The notes under the pieces: model-generated
The model's database searches: none
The model's input: only the letters and a program-made list of their open reading frames with translations
What the model was told of the DNA's origin: nothing
Translations under genes and position numbers: made by a program
Part shown: positions 4,930 to 6,714 of the stretch, in pieces
Position numbering within the stretch: position 1 is the first letter of the stretch
Layout of the letters: the number at the start of each line of letters is the position of its first letter
NCBI GenBank assembly: GCA_022827325.1
Contig: JAJDTE010000129.1
Coordinates: 1 to 6,714, forward strand
Source of the DNA: VYFG01 sp022827325
Lineage (GTDB): Bacteria > Pseudomonadota > Gammaproteobacteria > Arenicellales > Poriferihabitantaceae
Length of the DNA: 6,714 nucleotides
Direction of reading: 5' to 3'

Positions 4930-6711
4930 ATGCAACTTGTTGAAATAAGAATACCTGACATTGGCGATTTTCAGGACGTGCCGATCGTCGAGGTGTTTGT
5001 CGGTCCCGGGGACAGGGTGGCCGCCGAAGATCCCCTGGTGGCACTGGAAAGCGACAAGGCCACCATGGAAGTCCCCTCGCCCCATGCCGGCACAGTCAGG
5101 GAGCTCAAGGTCAAGGCAGGCGATACGGTGTCCGAGGGATCACTGGTGGCCCTGCTTGAGCCTGAAGCCGCCGAGGAGACCGCAGGGCCCGGGGAAAGCG
5201 AAACCGGATCGGCATCCGCATCCGAGGATTCCGGGGATGCGCCCGAGCCGGCAACCCCAAGGCGCCAGGATCCCGCATCCGGCGCGATACCGGAAAGCGA
5301 CCACCAGGCGGACCTTGTGGTTCTCGGCTCGGGCCCCGGCGGATACACCGCGGCTTTCCGCGCCGCGGATCTCGGTCTCAAGGTGGTCCTCGTGGAGCGT
5401 TACGATGTCATCGGCGGGGTGTGCCTGAACGTCGGCTGTATCCCGTCCAAAGCGCTTCTCCACGTCGCCAAGGTGATCGAGGAAGCCGAGGAAGCCGCCG
5501 CGGTGGGGCTGTCATTCGCCAAGCCGGCGCTGGACGTCGACACCATGCGGGGCTGGAAGGACGGAGTGGTCGGCCAGCTGACCCGGGGACTGACCGGCCT
5601 GGCAAAGAAAAGAAAGGTGACCGTCCTTCACGGGACCGGCGAATTCACCGGCCCCAACCAGTTGCGGGTTGCCGGGCCCGAGGGCGAGGTCACCGTCGGA
5701 TTCGGTCAGGCCGTGATCGCCGTCGGCAGCGAACCGGTCGAGATTCCCGGAATGCCCCACGATGACCCGAGGGTCATCGACTCCACCGGGGCGCTCAGGC
5801 TGGAGGACATCCCGGGCCGGCTGCTGGTCGTGGGGGGCGGGATTATCGGCCTGGAAATGGCGACCGTGTACAACGCGCTCGGCAGCCGCATCAGCGTCGT
5901 GGAGATGCTGGATCATGTCATGGCCGGCGCGGACCCCGACATGGTCCGCCCGCTGCTGAAGAAAATCAAGGGACAGTACGAAAACATCTGGACGGGTACC
6001 GGCGTATCCGGCATGAAGGCCCTGAAGTCGGGAATCAAGGTATCACTCGAGGGGCCGGATGCGCCGCCCGAGGAAGTGTTCGACAAGGTGCTCATGGCGG
6101 TGGGACGATCCCCCAATGGCGGCAGAATCAATGCCGCCGCCGCCGGTGTTGCGGTGGACGAGCGGGGTTTCATCCGGGTGGACGGGCAGATGCGCACGAA
6201 CGTGCCGCATATATTCGCCATCGGCGACGTGGTGGGTCAGCCAATGCTGGCCCACAAGGCGGTGCATGAAGGCAAGGTGGCGGCGGAAGTGGCGGCCGGC
6301 ATGAAAAGCGGCTTCGAGGCCCGGGTCATTCCCTCCGTGGCCTACACCGACCCGGAGGTCGCCTGGGTGGGCCTGACGGAAACCGAGGCCAAGGCCGGAA
6401 ACATCCCCTATGAGAAAGGCTCCTTTCCCTGGGCGGCCAGCGGCCGTTCCCTGTCCATGGGCCGCAAGGAAGGCCTGACCAAGCTCCTGTTCGACCCGGA
6501 AACCGGCCGCGTTCTCGGCGCCGCGGTCACGGGGAACAATGCGGGAGACCTGATCGCGGAAGCCACACTGGCGATCGAGATGAACGCCGATGCCAGCGAT
6601 ATCGGCCTGACCATCCACCCCCACCCCACCCTGGCCGAAACCATCGGGTTTGCCGCAGAGGCCTTTGAAGGCACGATCACTGACCTGTACCTGCCGAAGA
6701 AGAAAGGCTGA
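4930..6711 (+). CDS. lpdA: Dihydrolipoamide dehydrogenase (E3) with N-terminal lipoyl domain
   Basis: LpdA reoxidises dihydrolipoamide on E2 using FAD and a redox disulfide and passes electrons to NAD+. The 593-residue protein starts with a lipoyl domain (about 3-77; lipoyl Lys43 in ESDKATMEVP) and an acidic Ala/Ser/Pro/Glu linker (78-125), then a full E3 of about 465 residues. Visible E3 motifs are the FAD loop GSGPGGYTAA (133-142), the disulfide CLNVGC (Cys165 and Cys170), the NAD loop VGGGIIGLE (301-309), the second FAD motif IFAIGDV (428-434), and the active-site pair His565/Glu570 in HPHPTLAE. Lipoyl-E3 fusions of this size are known in proteobacterial pyruvate dehydrogenase operons. The ATG at 4930 is chosen because MQLVEIRIPDIGDF aligns with the AceF start, although it has no Shine-Dalgarno. 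Its first codons are unusually AT-rich (ATA AGA ATA CCT). The stop lies three bases before the window end, so no terminator can be judged. Confidence 0.96.
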   Translation: MQLVEIRIPDIGDFQDVPIVEVFVGPGDRVAAEDPLVALESDKATMEVPSPHAGTVRELKVKAGDTVSEGSLVALLEPEAAEETAGPGESETGSASASEDSGDAPEPATPRRQDPASGAIPESDHQADLVVLGSGPGGYTAAFRAADLGLKVVLVERYDVIGGVCLNVGCIPSKALLHVAKVIEEAEEAAAVGLSFAKPALDVDTMRGWKDGVVGQLTRGLTGLAKKRKVTVLHGTGEFTGPNQLRVAGPEGEVTVGFGQAVIAVGSEPVEIPGMPHDDPRVIDSTGALRLEDIPGRLLVVGGGIIGLEMATVYNALGSRISVVEMLDHVMAGADPDMVRPLLKKIKGQYENIWTGTGVSGMKALKSGIKVSLEGPDAPPEEVFDKVLMAVGRSPNGGRINAAAAGVAVDERGFIRVDGQMRTNVPHIFAIGDVVGQPMLAHKAVHEGKVAAEVAAGMKSGFEARVIPSVAYTDPEVAWVGLTETEAKAGNIPYEKGSFPWAASGRSLSMGRKEGLTKLLFDPETGRVLGAAVTGNNAGDLIAEATLAIEMNADASDIGLTIHPHPTLAETIGFAAEAFEGTITDLYLPKKKG

Positions 6712-6714
6712 CCA

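Overview
This window is GC-rich DNA from a Gram-negative bacterium, most probably a gamma- or betaproteobacterium. The assignment is an inference from gene architecture: an 889-residue homodimeric AceE-type pyruvate dehydrogenase E1, an E2 with one lipoyl domain, and an E3 carrying its own N-terminal lipoyl domain. I cannot name the species.

Layout: positions 1-138 hold the last 45 codons of an unrecognised gene. Positions 139-322 look intergenic but contain, in one reading frame, the decayed 3' half of a RelE/HigB-type toxin gene. It is interrupted by an in-frame TAG and its terminal TGA overlaps the start of the next gene. Positions 319-678 encode the intact partner, a HigA-like helix-turn-helix antitoxin, now apparently solo. 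Positions 679-886 are a control region with a possible hairpin at 692-715, a 26-bp near-perfect palindrome at 805-830, and an extended -10 element at 851-859 with no recognisable -35.

Positions 887-6711 are the pyruvate dehydrogenase complex operon aceE-aceF-lpdA, on the + strand with gaps of 10 and 19 bp. AceE decarboxylates pyruvate with thiamine diphosphate and reductively acetylates the lipoyl group of AceF. AceF passes the acetyl group to CoA. LpdA reoxidises dihydrolipoamide and reduces NAD+. All key catalytic motifs are visible in the three proteins, so the complex should be functional.

I see no wholly new system here. The points worth a second look are the decayed toxin beside its surviving antitoxin, the long palindrome placed where a -35 element would be expected to be read, the AT-rich leader of lpdA without a Shine-Dalgarno sequence, and the twin C7 tracts in the aceF linker.
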